64,000 bases of DNA, from the NCBI RefSeq assembly GCF_021088345.1, contig NZ_CP088156.1, forward strand, positions 7,679,001 to 7,743,000. Direction: 5' to 3'. This document shows, piece after piece, positions 1 to 14,700 of the stretch. The translations under genes were made by a program, and so were the position numbers. Positions within the stretch are counted from its first letter, which is position 1, and each line of letters begins with the position of its first letter. Origin of the DNA: Bradyrhizobium ontarionense. Its GTDB lineage: Bacteria; Pseudomonadota; Alphaproteobacteria; Rhizobiales; Xanthobacteraceae. Below the pieces are notes generated by a model that was not told where the DNA came from, did no database searches, and was given only the letters and a program-made list of their open reading frames with translations.

Positions 1-3125
<3,125 letters not shown>

Positions 3126-3133
<8 letters not shown>

Positions 3134-5738
3134 CGCTGCCTGCCTCGAACGCCTTGAGACTTTCCGTGACTATACTTGCCGCTTCGTCAGCGCGGCTGTC
3201 GATGGTCGCGAGGACTTCGGTCGCGGCAAATTCGCCATCGAGCCAGCGTGCTTGCTTGCGCACGGTGGTATGTTCGAACAGCGCCGCCAGCGGAATGTCG
3301 TGGCCGAATGTCTGTATCAGGCCGGCCAGTATCGTCAGAACGCTCAGCGAACTTCCGCCGATTTCGAAAAACGGATCGTCAATACCGACTTGCTCGACCT
3401 GGAGGGTGCGGCACCAGATCGCCGCGACTTCAGCCTCCGTGCGGTCCCTTGGCGCCACATGGCTCACTGCGCGCGACAGCGGCTTGGCACGCTCCGCGAG
3501 CGCCTTGCGATCCACCTTGCCGCTTGAGAGCAGAGGCAGCGTGGGCAGCACCGAAAATGAGCTCGGAATCATGTAGTCCGGGAGACTGTTGGCAAGCCAT
3601 GTCCGCAAGGTCTGCTCCGTCAGATCGGGCTGGCCCCCCGTCACCACATAGGCCTGCAATATCGTCTCGCCTCTTCGCTGCTCGGGACAAACCACCGCCG
3701 CGGCGATGCCCGGATGTTCACGCAAGCGATGTTCGATTTCGCCCGTCTCGACACGAAGTCCACGAATCTTCAGCTGGTGGTCTCGTCGACCGAGAAACTC
3801 GATTTCACCCGATGGCAACAGCCGCGCCTGATCACCGGTCCGGTACACGCGCTCGCCGTCCAGCGGGTTCGGGACAAACGCGGCGGCAGTGGACGCGGGA
3901 TCGTTGACATAGCCACGGGTCACGCACTCGCCGCCGAGGTAGAGCTCGCCGGGGATCAGGGGAGGGCAGAGCGTCAGGTTCTTGTCGAAGACGTAAAGGC
4001 GGACGTTTGAGATCGGCCGGCCGATGGGAATGCGGTCGGGCACATCCTCGTCCGCGCATTCAAATGACGACACCTCGATGGATGCTTCGGTCGGACCGTA
4101 GAGGTTGACGATCGGGGCGGAATTCCCGGCACTGCGGAGCAGGCGCAGAAATTCGCGGACCTGATCTTGCTGCAGCGCTTCCCCGCTGGTGAGCACCAGT
4201 CGCAATTGCGGGGGAACCAGACCCGTCGGTGCCTGGCGCAGCGCGTCGAGATAGGCCGGCAGCATCGAAGGCACAAAGTGAACCACGGTGACGCCCGTTG
4301 AACGCAGTGTCTCGGCCAACACGCGCGGGTCACGCTCGGCATCGGGCGGCAGCATGCGGACCGATGCGCCGGCCCAGGCCCACCAGAACAGCTCGTACAG
4401 CGAAACATCGAAAAGCAGCGAGGTCTTCTGTAGCAGCACATCGTTCGGCGTCAGCGCGTAGCGCTGCTGCCCCCAGTGAAGTCGATTTACGACGCCGCGA
4501 TGAGGAACGGCGACGCCTTTCGGCTTCCCCGTCGAGCCCGACGTGTACAGCACATAAGCCAAGTTCGCTGGGTGCGTCAGCGTATCCAGATGCTGATCGG
4601 GCCCCTGATAGAGCCGCGGATCGGCAAGATTGATCCGGTCGAGACCGTCGCAATGCAGCGGCTCACCCGACAAATCATCAAGGACGAGCCGGACGTCGCT
4701 GTGCTGCAGTTTGAAGCGCTGCCGAGCCGCAGGCTCGTGAGGGTCGATAGGAAGGTAGGCGGCGCCGGCCTTCAGAACGCCAAGCAGCGCCGGGATGGTT
4801 TGCAGAGAGCGGCGTGCGGTAACGGCCACCACCATTTCCGGTCCCGCGCCGCGTGCGCGCAACGCATGGGCGATCTGATTGCTCTGCCGATCGAGTTCGC
4901 TATATGTCAGATGACGGTCTTCAAACCATACAGCCACGCGTTGGGGAGTCCGTGCCGCTTGTTCGCGAAAGATTTCATCGATCGTGCAGTCTTGCGGAAA
5001 CCGAGCGGCGGTATCGTTGAGCCGCTCCCAGCACTCGCGTTCGCCAGGAAGGAAGAGGTCGATCGCCGAGATCGAATCGAACGGTGATGCACACAGCCGG
5101 TCAAGAAAGACCGCGAAACGGCGGGCGTGCAGCGCGACGCCGCCCGCCAGAAAGGCGTTCGCGTCATATCGCAGCTTGCAGCCGAGCAGATCGCCGTCGC
5201 GCAGGAACAAGAAATTCGTGCTCGCTCCCGCCAGATCCCGGCCGGAGTCTTCGCGGCCGTTCGCCATGGATATCGCGACGTCGAACAGCTGGCCATCGGT
5301 TTGTGACCGCATCGTTGCCCAGGCACCCATTGGGACGCTGGCATGGGACAGCGCGTCATCGAGCCAGGCGCGAACCTTATAGGTGAGCGTCTTGAACGAC
5401 TCGTCATCTGCAATAGCGATTCCAAGCGGCACAACGGTGTTGCCAGAGACATGTTCGTCATTCTCTCTTGGCACGCGAACGCCGATGGTGAAGTGAACCG
5501 CTTCGCTGCATCGATGCACAAATGCAGCCGTCGCGGACGCCAGAACCGCCAGCAGCCTTTGCTCCGATCCGCCGCCGACCCGGGTCGCGTGCCCGCTGAG
5601 CTCGAAAGCGAAGTCGCGCCAGTCCGGTGAAGCTGTGCGCTTGATGCGATCGCGTATGAAGCCCGGACGTTCGGGATGACGTTCCAGCAACGCGTTCCAG
5701 TATTCGTGCTCGGACTTACGGCGGTGGATCGCAGTCAT
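3126..5738 (-). CDS. NRPS: partial condensation-like region, A (Ser-like) and PCP
   Basis: The open frame reaches 5792, but the ATG at 5738 has an AAGGA ribosome site about 8 bases upstream, so it is preferred (870 aa). The first ~230 residues resemble only the C-terminal lobe of a condensation domain and contain no HHxxxDG motif. A full adenylation domain follows with YTSGSTGKPKG, NLYGPTE, YRTGD and SSGKVDRKAL. The specificity residues I read are D-V-Y-H-L-S-L-I-E-K, eight of ten matching the serine code DVWHLSLIDK. A peptidyl carrier with FFEIGGSSL closes the protein. The catalytic condensation domain is probably the complete one at the C-terminus of the preceding PKS (5776-15954), so this protein supplies the amino acid. 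Serine is an inference from the code; a related residue is possible. Confidence 0.92.
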
Positions 5739-5775
5739 GATGTCGTCCTTGCGTAGGATTCGTTCGCCTCGCGTC

Positions 5776-8700
5776 CTAAAATGAGAAGTCACCGCTGGCC
5801 TCGAGAGACATCGGCTGTTGCGGTTCGATGGATGGCGAAAAATCCCCGATCCGGCAGTCCTGATCTAGGGCCATCCGCTCCAGGATCTCGACGTAATGAT
5901 CGGCGATGGACTGTGCGGTGTCGGCGGTGAATAGATCCGTTGCATACTCCAGAGCCAGTTCGACGACATCGTCGAGCTCAATTGCTTGCAGCATCAGATC
6001 GAACAGCGCTTTGGTGTGGAACGTATCGTGTGGTGAAATCCGTAGATTCGCGATGGATACGTTCTGCACCGCGGTGTTCTGCAGAAGGAACATGACGTTG
6101 AACAATGGATTCCGGCTGAGATCGGTCGGGAGCGCGAGCTGTGCGACAAGACGATCCAGCGGGTAATCCTGATGCTCCAGTGCGCTCAGCACGTTTTTCT
6201 TTACCTCTTGAAGGAAATCACGCAGCGTCGCATCGGGCCGAGCGTGATTACGCATGGGCAACGTGTTGACAAAAGTGCCCATGACATTCTGCAGGTCGGC
6301 ATGCGAGCGCCCAGCCGCCGGGGAACCGACCACGATGTCCTGCGCACCCGACATGGCGTGCAGCAGAACGTTGAAGGCGGCCAGAAGCAGCACGTAGAGC
6401 GTCACTTCCTCGTCGGCTGCGAGCTGTTTCAAGTCATGCGTCAGGCCGGCGTCCAGTAAGAACGTGATCCGCGCTCCGGCAAAGCTTCGCCGCTGCGGCC
6501 TCGTAAAGTCGGTGGGCAGCGTGAGAGCAGGGATCGCGCCGGAGAAGAGATCGAGCCAATAGATCTCGTGATGCGGCTGGCCAGCATCTGTGCCGTCTTG
6601 TTGGCGCTGCCATTCGGAGTAATCCTTATATTGCAACGGGACCGGAGGGAGCGCATTTCCGGAATACAGTTCGGCGAATTCCTGTACAAAAATCTGGAAT
6701 GATACACCGTCCGTCACGATGTGAGGAAAGTCAGCAAGCAGAACGTGGCGGTCTGGTCCGGTTCGAATCAGGCACACGCGCAGCAACGGCGCCTTTGACA
6801 GTTCGAATGGACGAACATAGCTCGCCATCAATCTCCGCACATCGTGCCGGTCGCATTCATACCGGTCGAGATGGAAATCGACGCTGTCATGGATGCGTTG
6901 CACCACCTCGCCGTCGATCACATGAAAGGAGGTCCGCAGCGCTTCGTGCCGAGCCACGATCTGACGCAGAACCGTTTCGACCTTGTCCGGATCCAGCGGT
7001 CCCTCGATCAGGTTTGCGAATGGGTCGTTGTAGGCTGTGTTCGCCGGGTTGAGGCGATAGTGAAGGTAATGGCGCCGTTGAGCCGCAGAGAGCGCGTAAT
7101 GAGGCTGCTGCGCGGCTTTGGGTATTGGTCGGAAGGCAGCCGCGGAAGCTTCGTGAACGAGCTGTGCCATGCCATGGGCGGTGGGAACCTTGAAGAACTG
7201 AAGCAGCGGAATCTCGATGCCGAGGCGTTTGCGAATGCGCGCTGCGGCGGTCACGGCTTTCAGCGAGTCCCCTCCCAGTTCGAAGAAGTCGTCGTGGATC
7301 CCCAGCGGTCGCACCCGGAAAATCTGCTCCCATACCGAGACCAGTGCCTTTTCAATCTCAGTGCTGGCGGCGACGAAATCGCTGGAGAGCTGAGGCCGGC
7401 CATGGGCGGCTTCGTTTGCTTCAATCGATGCGTCGGACTTGCCGTGTGCGCTCTCTGGCCTCACCCATTGATCGAGCCGGGCTTTGAGTGACCCGGGTGA
7501 ACTGGCAAGCTGCGGAGCCTTGCCCCAACTCAGAACCCGGGTGAGAGCCTCGAACCCTTCTGCCGGCTCCATGGAAAGCGCATCGATGACCGCCCCCACT
7601 TGGTTATCCGTTTTCCGCTGCGTCCAGTACTTCCAGTCGCTCCAATCGACTGCGATCCACGGGTAGGTCGCGTTGCGGCCGCGGTGATGCGCATAAGCAT
7701 CGAGGAAGGCATTCGCTGCGGCATAGGCGACGTATCCGAGGCCACCCAGCACGGTTGAGATGGAGGACATCAGGACGCAGAAATCCAGCGTCCTGCCGGC
7801 CAGCGCCCGATCGAGCACGTAGGTTCCGTGGATTTTGGCTTGAAACTGCTGCTCGCAGGTTTCGGAATCCATTTCGCCGATGAGCGAATAGGTGCGCCCA
7901 TCGGTGACGCCGGCCGCGTGAATGATGCCGTGGATGGACCCGAAATGCGCTTCGGCTTCGTCGAACGCATGCCGCATTGCGGTCTCGTCGGCGACATCGG
8001 CGGCGACAGTCAGGACTTCCGCACCCAATTCCTCCAGCTTCTGAACGGCGCGAATTCTGCCGCTGATGCGATCGCCGCTATGCTCGTTCTGTTTCAGCCA
8101 GTCTGACCACTGCTCGCGCGCGGGCAGCGGCTCGCGGGCCGTCAAGACCAAGCGAGCCTTGAACAAGCGCGCCAGGTGCTCGGCCAGGATTCCCGCGACC
8201 CCGCCGAACCCGCCGGTGATCATGTAGACGCCGTGCTCCCGCCATGGCGTCCGGCTCTGCGGGGCCGCCTGCAGCGGCTGCTGATGCCAATCGAGCACCC
8301 AGCGATGACGGCCGCGATAGGCGACCTGGCGATCGACATCGTCCTGCAGGCATTCGGCCAGCAGAGCAACGACGAGCGATGCTTCGCGGCGACTGCCGCG
8401 CGCGGGGATTTCTATATCCACTACGGCGCATTGCAGGTGTGGGAGCTGTTGCGGTATGCACAGCACCGGTCCTGCTACGGCCGCTTTTTCCGGATAGAGC
8501 GGCTCGTCGCCGGTGACTTCGTACAAGCCTCGCGTCACGACGGTGATGTGGGTATCGGAACCTAAGCCGGTCGCGTTCAGCGCCTGGGCAAGATAGAGCA
8601 GACTGTAGAAGCCGGTACGATTGGCTGCGCTCACCGCCTCGCGGGTGATCTGCCTCGCGACATCGTCGCCGTCGATGCCCCAGAGGTGCACAATCCGCGT

Positions 8701-11700
8701 CGGCATGGCAGACCGTGCGACCAGAGCGGCGCAGAGCTGATCGTAACTGGCGCCCGCATCCGGATCGATTTGATAGCCGTCCTCGCCACTCTGCGCAAAG
8801 TGCGATCCGGCGGTGACGACGATCGCCGTTTCGTGCCGGCGCCCGATCTGATCTAGGAGCAATCGGGCGAGGTCGTGTGAATCAGCAAAAACGAGCCAGC
8901 GATGCGTCGGGGCGGGACGATCCAGGGGCACCTCGGGGGCGACCGTGCGTCGCCACTGCGGTGTGTAGAACCACTCCGCCACATCCTCTCTCTTGACGAT
9001 TTCCGTCGAAGCGGCCTCGGCCGCCGCGGCAGCCAGCTGCAGCGGATTGCCTTCGATCCAGTAGCGCTTGTGATCGAATGGATATCCCGGCAGCGGAATC
9101 CGCAGCCGCCGTTCGTCGGCATAGAAGCCGCTCCAGTCTGGCCGCACGCCGAGCAGCCAGAGCCGGACGAAACAGTCGAGCAGCGCGAAGCAATCGTCGT
9201 CTTCGCTCTGCGGCGCCTTCATTGCGTGCAGAATACGCGTACCGTCGGGGACGAGGCGGTTGGCCAGAACGGCAAGGTCGCGCCCGGGGCCGACCTCGAT
9301 GAAGACGGCATCGGCGTTCTTGCCAAGCTCGGCTGCTCCGGCCGCGAACCGCACCGTATCGCGCAGATGCCGAACCCAGTAGGCGGGATCGGTGGCTTCG
9401 CTACTGGTGATCCATCGTCCGGTGACGGATGAGACGAAAGGAATCTCCGGCGGCCGCAACTGCATGCGCTGGACGCTCTGCAGGAATGTTTCGGCCAGCG
9501 TGTCCATTTCGATGGAATGGCCGGCATGCGCCACTGGAATGCGCATCGAAAGCAGACGAAGTTTCCGAAGTCGCAGTTCAAATGTTGCGATGGCCTCCAC
9601 TGTCCCCGCCACGATGCAGGAATCGCCATTGTCGACGGCAATGGAAATGCGCTCGCCGGTGTCCGCAGCGAAGCGGGCACAGATGTGTTCCAGTTCGGAT
9701 TCCGGCAGCGGCACGCTGAGCATGGCTCCCGCTCCCTGGCTAGCCATGATGCGGCCCCGCTCCGTCACCAGCGCCAAGGCATCTTCGAGGCTGAAGACAC
9801 CTGCCAGACAAGCTGCGGCATATTCACCAAAGCTGTAGCCGATCATGGCGGCGGGACGGATGCCCCAGGCCATCAGCGTCCTTGCCAGGGCATATTCCAG
9901 CGCAAACATCAGTGGCTGGGTGAATTCGGTCCGGCCGATCAGTTCGGCAAGACGGTCATCCGGGTTGTCCGGATAGAGGACATCACGAGCAGGCCGGGGC
10001 AGTGCGCCTGCAAGCAGATCGAAGCAGCGATCAATCTCCTGCCGGAAGACAGGCTCCATGACGTAAAGCGAACGGCCCATGTTGACGCGCTGTGCGCCCT
10101 GTCCGGGAAACATGAACACGACGTCGCCGCGGTCGCGCGGCGCATGCCAGGTCCTGACTCGCTTGGCAGGCTTTTCGCGCAGCGAAGCGACGGCGTCAGC
10201 TGTGGATTCGCACAGGATGCTGCGGCGGAATGGCATGCGCCGACGCCCGACCTGCAGCGAAAAAGCGGCGTCGCTCAAGTTGATGTCCGGATGACGCACC
10301 ATATAGTCGGCGAGGTTTTCGCACTGCCGGGTCAGCGCTGTTTCGGTGGCTGCAGAGAGCGTAAGAATCTTCCAGTGCCGCACGCGGGTGCCGCTGACCC
10401 GCGCGGGGGCTTCCTCCAGAACCACATGTGCATTGGTGCCGCCGATGCCGAACGAGCTGACGCCGGCGCGCAAGCGTGTATCGGCGGGCTTCCAGTCGGA
10501 GAGCTGCGTGTTGACGTAGAAGCCCTTCGCGTCCCCGATGAACTCAGGGTTATGATTCTCATAGTGCAGCGAGGGCGGAATCTGGCGATGCTGCATGGCC
10601 AGTGCGGTCTTGATCAGGCCGGCCATTCCCGCAGCGGCCATCAGATGGCCGAGGTTGCTCTTCACGGAGCCGATGGCGCACCGGCCGGCCTGCTGCGGGC
10701 CGAATGCCAGACCGAGTGCCTTCAGCTCGATCGTGTCGCCCAGCCTGGTCCCGGTCCCGTGGGTTTCGACGTAATTCACCGTTTCAGGCGCCACGCCAGC
10801 CATCGCCTGGGCCGTGCGAATGACCTCGGCCTGCCCCTGCGCGCTCACGCTCGTATAGCCGGCCTTGCGGCTTCCGTCGTTGTTGCTGGCGGTGGCTTTG
10901 ATGACGGCGTGGATGTTGTCGCCATCACGCAGCGCATCTTCGAGAGGCTTCAGCACCACTGCGCCCCATCCGTCACCAAACACCATTCCGTCAGCATTGG
11001 CGTCGAAGGCCCGGCAGTGCCCGGAGGAGGAGAACAGCATGCCCTCCTGAAAAACATAGCCAGCGCGTTCCGGCAGCGTGAGTGAGACCGCACCGGCGAC
11101 GGCGATGTCGCAAAGCCCTGACCAGATTGCACGGCACGCCGAGTCCACCGCCACGAGCGATGTCGAGCAGCCGGTGAAGAGATTTACGCTGGGTCCTCTC
11201 AGCCCCAGCTTGTATGAGACCGTGTTGGTAAGCGAGTCCTTGTCGTTGAGCAGCGTGGTCGTGAATTGTCCGAGCGTACGTCCGGCTTCCGAGAATGTCG
11301 CCAGCACCTGCCAATAAAGGTTTGGCGATGCGCCGCCATAGAGGCCGATGGCCCCCTTGTACTCGGCAGGGTCGATGCAGGCGTCCTCCAACGCGTGCCA
11401 GACGCATTCGTGGAATGCGCGCGTCTGTGGGTCGAGCAACTCCGAATCGATCGCCGTGTAGTTGAAAAATTCGGCGTCAAATCGATCCTGATCCGGAATG
11501 AATCCTTTCGCGGGAATGTAGTTGGGGTGCCGGCTTTCCGCTTCAGGGACGCCTGCGGCACCGAGTTCATCGGGCATGAAACGGCTCACGGAATCGATAC
11601 CGTTCCGGAGATTGTCCCAATAGATATCGAGGTTGTCGGCTCCCGGAAAACGGCCCGACATTCCGATGATGGCGATGTCGCCGGTTTTGCCTGATGTTAT

Positions 11701-14700
11701 CCGCTCGGCAACCGCGGAGAAGTTGTTCTCTTCGCTGTCACCGGCAAGATGCGCGGCCAGCGCGCGGATTGTCGGCTGCTCCAGCATGTCTTCGATCGGA
11801 ACGTGGCGCTTCAGCGCCTTGCCCAAGCGGCTAACCAGGTGGATCAGTTCGAGTGAGCTGGCTCCCAGTTCGAAGAAGTGCTTGCTGGTGTCGACATCGT
11901 CCACGCCGAAGAAGTCGCACCAGACGTCGCCAATAATGCTCTCGATTGCCGCGCGCGGCGACCGAAAGCCGTCCGTCGGCGCAGCTGTCCGCCGTTCCCG
12001 CGTTGGCTGCTTCTCAGGCTCCCGGCGCAGCGATTTGAGACGAATCCATTGATCAATCCGGGATTCCAGGTCGCCCGTCGAGATGACCACCTGGTGGATC
12101 GGCTCTCTCGACATGAAAGTCAGTACGCATCGCAGGGCGCGGGTGCCTTCTTCACGCGTCAGTTCGAGCTGTTTCAGGCTCTGGCCGACATTCGAATTGA
12201 ACAGAGCGGGGCCGTCATATTCCCACTCGGCCCAGTTCACGACGACCCAACGTTCGCCGCGAGCCGCGGCTTGTGATTCCGCGAAGCCGTCCATGTAGAG
12301 GTTTGCGGCCGCGTAGGCCACATGGCCCAGCCCGCCCAGAATGGGTGCGAGGGACGAGATGGCGATCCGGAAATCGAGCGTGCGTCCGTGCAGCAGCCGG
12401 GCGGCGACGGTCAGGCCGGTCATCTTCGGACGGAACTGCTCCTCGCACAATTCCCGTGTGATTGATTCGATCGGCGTTCGCCCCGACTTCGCGCGCACGA
12501 TGCCGGCGCCGTGGATAAAGCCATGAAGCGCGCCAAACTGCGCTTCGGCCTGCGCGATGGCGGTGCGCATGGACGCTTCGTCCGCCGCGTCCGCCTGGCA
12601 GACCAGGACGTCCGCCCCCAGCGACTCCAACTCGCGAACCATATGGATTCGCGCACTGGTCTTGTCGTCCGGGGCGTGCGTCGCAATCCACCGATCCCAT
12701 GACGAACGTTCGGGGAATTCGCCGCGGCTGGTCAGTGCGAGGCGGGCATGAACCGACCGCGCGAGATAGCGCGACATTTCTCCGGCGACCTGTCCCAGTC
12801 CGCCGGTGATCATGTAGACGCCGCGATATCTCAGGCCCGGCGGCGGCGCGTCGGAGGCGGCAACCTCGGCCTGCACCTCCCGCGCTGGGAGCTGTTCGAA
12901 TCTCCGCGTCCAGGGGATCCCCTGACGATAGGCCATGACCGTCTCGGTGATCGGCGCACACAGGGCGGCGACGAAGCGCTCGATCCAGGCCGGCGTCTCG
13001 CTCGGCAATGCGGCGGTCACATCGACGTCGATGGCGCGGCAGAGCATTGTCGGCGATTCCTGCGGCAGCACTTTCAGCAGCGCCAGCAGCGGGGCTTTCT
13101 CCGGCTCCACGACTCCAGATCCAGCAATGTGGTGCATGCGATTGCTGACCGCATTGAGCGTGATGGCGTGGTAGTAGTTACTTCGACCCAGGGCCTGGCC
13201 CAGGTACAACAGACTGTAGAAGCCGAGGTCCAGGATGCTGGCCGGCGAAGCTGATGGCGTTACGGCCCACAGGTGACACACATGAGCCGGTGAAAATCCG
13301 GCTTGCTCGAGCGCTGCAAACAGGGCGACGTAATCGTCGACTGATCCGGGGTTTAGTTCGTAAGTGTCTGCGGCACGTGCGACGAAGCGGACGCCGACGC
13401 GAACCATGGCGACGCGCCGTCCGGCTGCGATGAGTCGCGCCGCGATCGCATCCCCGAGCCCCAGCGGATCAGCGAACACGAGCCAGTCGCCGGTTGTAGC
13501 ATGATCCATCCGGTACCGTTCGGCCGACTCGCGCCAGACCGGCACATAGAACCACTGGTCTTCAGATTGCTTCGGAGTCCCCGTGTCACCTTCGCGCTTG
13601 ACGGAGTTTTCCACCGCGGGCTTTCCGTTGAACGGAGAGCCGTCGATCCAGAAGCGCTTGCGCTCGAACGGCGACGTCGGCAGTGGAACGCGCCGGCGAG
13701 CTTCGCCGGCGTACAGGCGCAGCGGTGAGGCAATGGCTCCCTTTGCCCAAAGGTCGGCCAATGCAAACAGCGGGCCCGCCGCGCCGGCATCGATGTGAAC
13801 TACGTGCGGCGCAACGACGTCGGACCGTCCTTTCGCGCCGATCTGCAGGAAAACGGCTCGGGATGCGAGCTCGCCAAGCGCCTTCGTCAAATGGTCGCTG
13901 CCGGACGCCGGTTGACGAAATACGGCGCTGCGCCAGTAATTGGCATCGCCGATCTCGCGGGACGTAATCCATTCGCCCGTGACATTCGACAGATACGGAA
14001 TGCGAGGACGTGCGTCGGCGGACGGCTGTATCTCCGCGTTGCCGGAGACGATCCAGCCGAGACAATCAGAAAGCCGCAGCGTGCCGGACAGACAGGCCGA
14101 CAGCAATTCCCCGCGGCCGAAGCCGGCCAGAGCCCCGGGTTGAACGCCCTGTTCGATGAACCAGCACGCCGCCGCGTACTGGTGGCAGAAGCCGGCGAGG
14201 TCGCTCGCCGCAGCATTTCGGTTCTCGAGTTGGGCTCTGACATCGGCGGCAAGCCGCGGCTCCAGAAGGTCGAGACAGCGCGACAGCGCTTGGCAGTAGA
14301 GCGGCTCGTAGCGCAGGAAATTTTGCGCGCACTGCACGTCCGTCGGCTCGTCGGTGAACACGAAGACGGCAAGTTCGCGCGGGTCTGCGCTGTCCACGAT
14401 GCGGGCGCGCGGATGCTTCGGATCAAGCAGGGCATCGACCGCCATCGCGCGATCTTCCGCGACGGCAACCCGCAGCCAGCGCTGCCGCTTGCGGCCGTTC
14501 ATCAGGGTATGCGCGACGTCCGCCAACTCCACGTCCTCGTGGAGCCGGATATGATCGGCCATCTGTTGCGATAGATCCTCAAGCGCGGTTTCGGACCGCG
14601 CCGACACGAGCAGGAGGTGCAGCGGCCGCCCCGACGGCGGGGATTGAGGTGTGTCATGCTCCTCGAGGATCATGTGGACATTCGTCCCGCCCAGGCCGAA

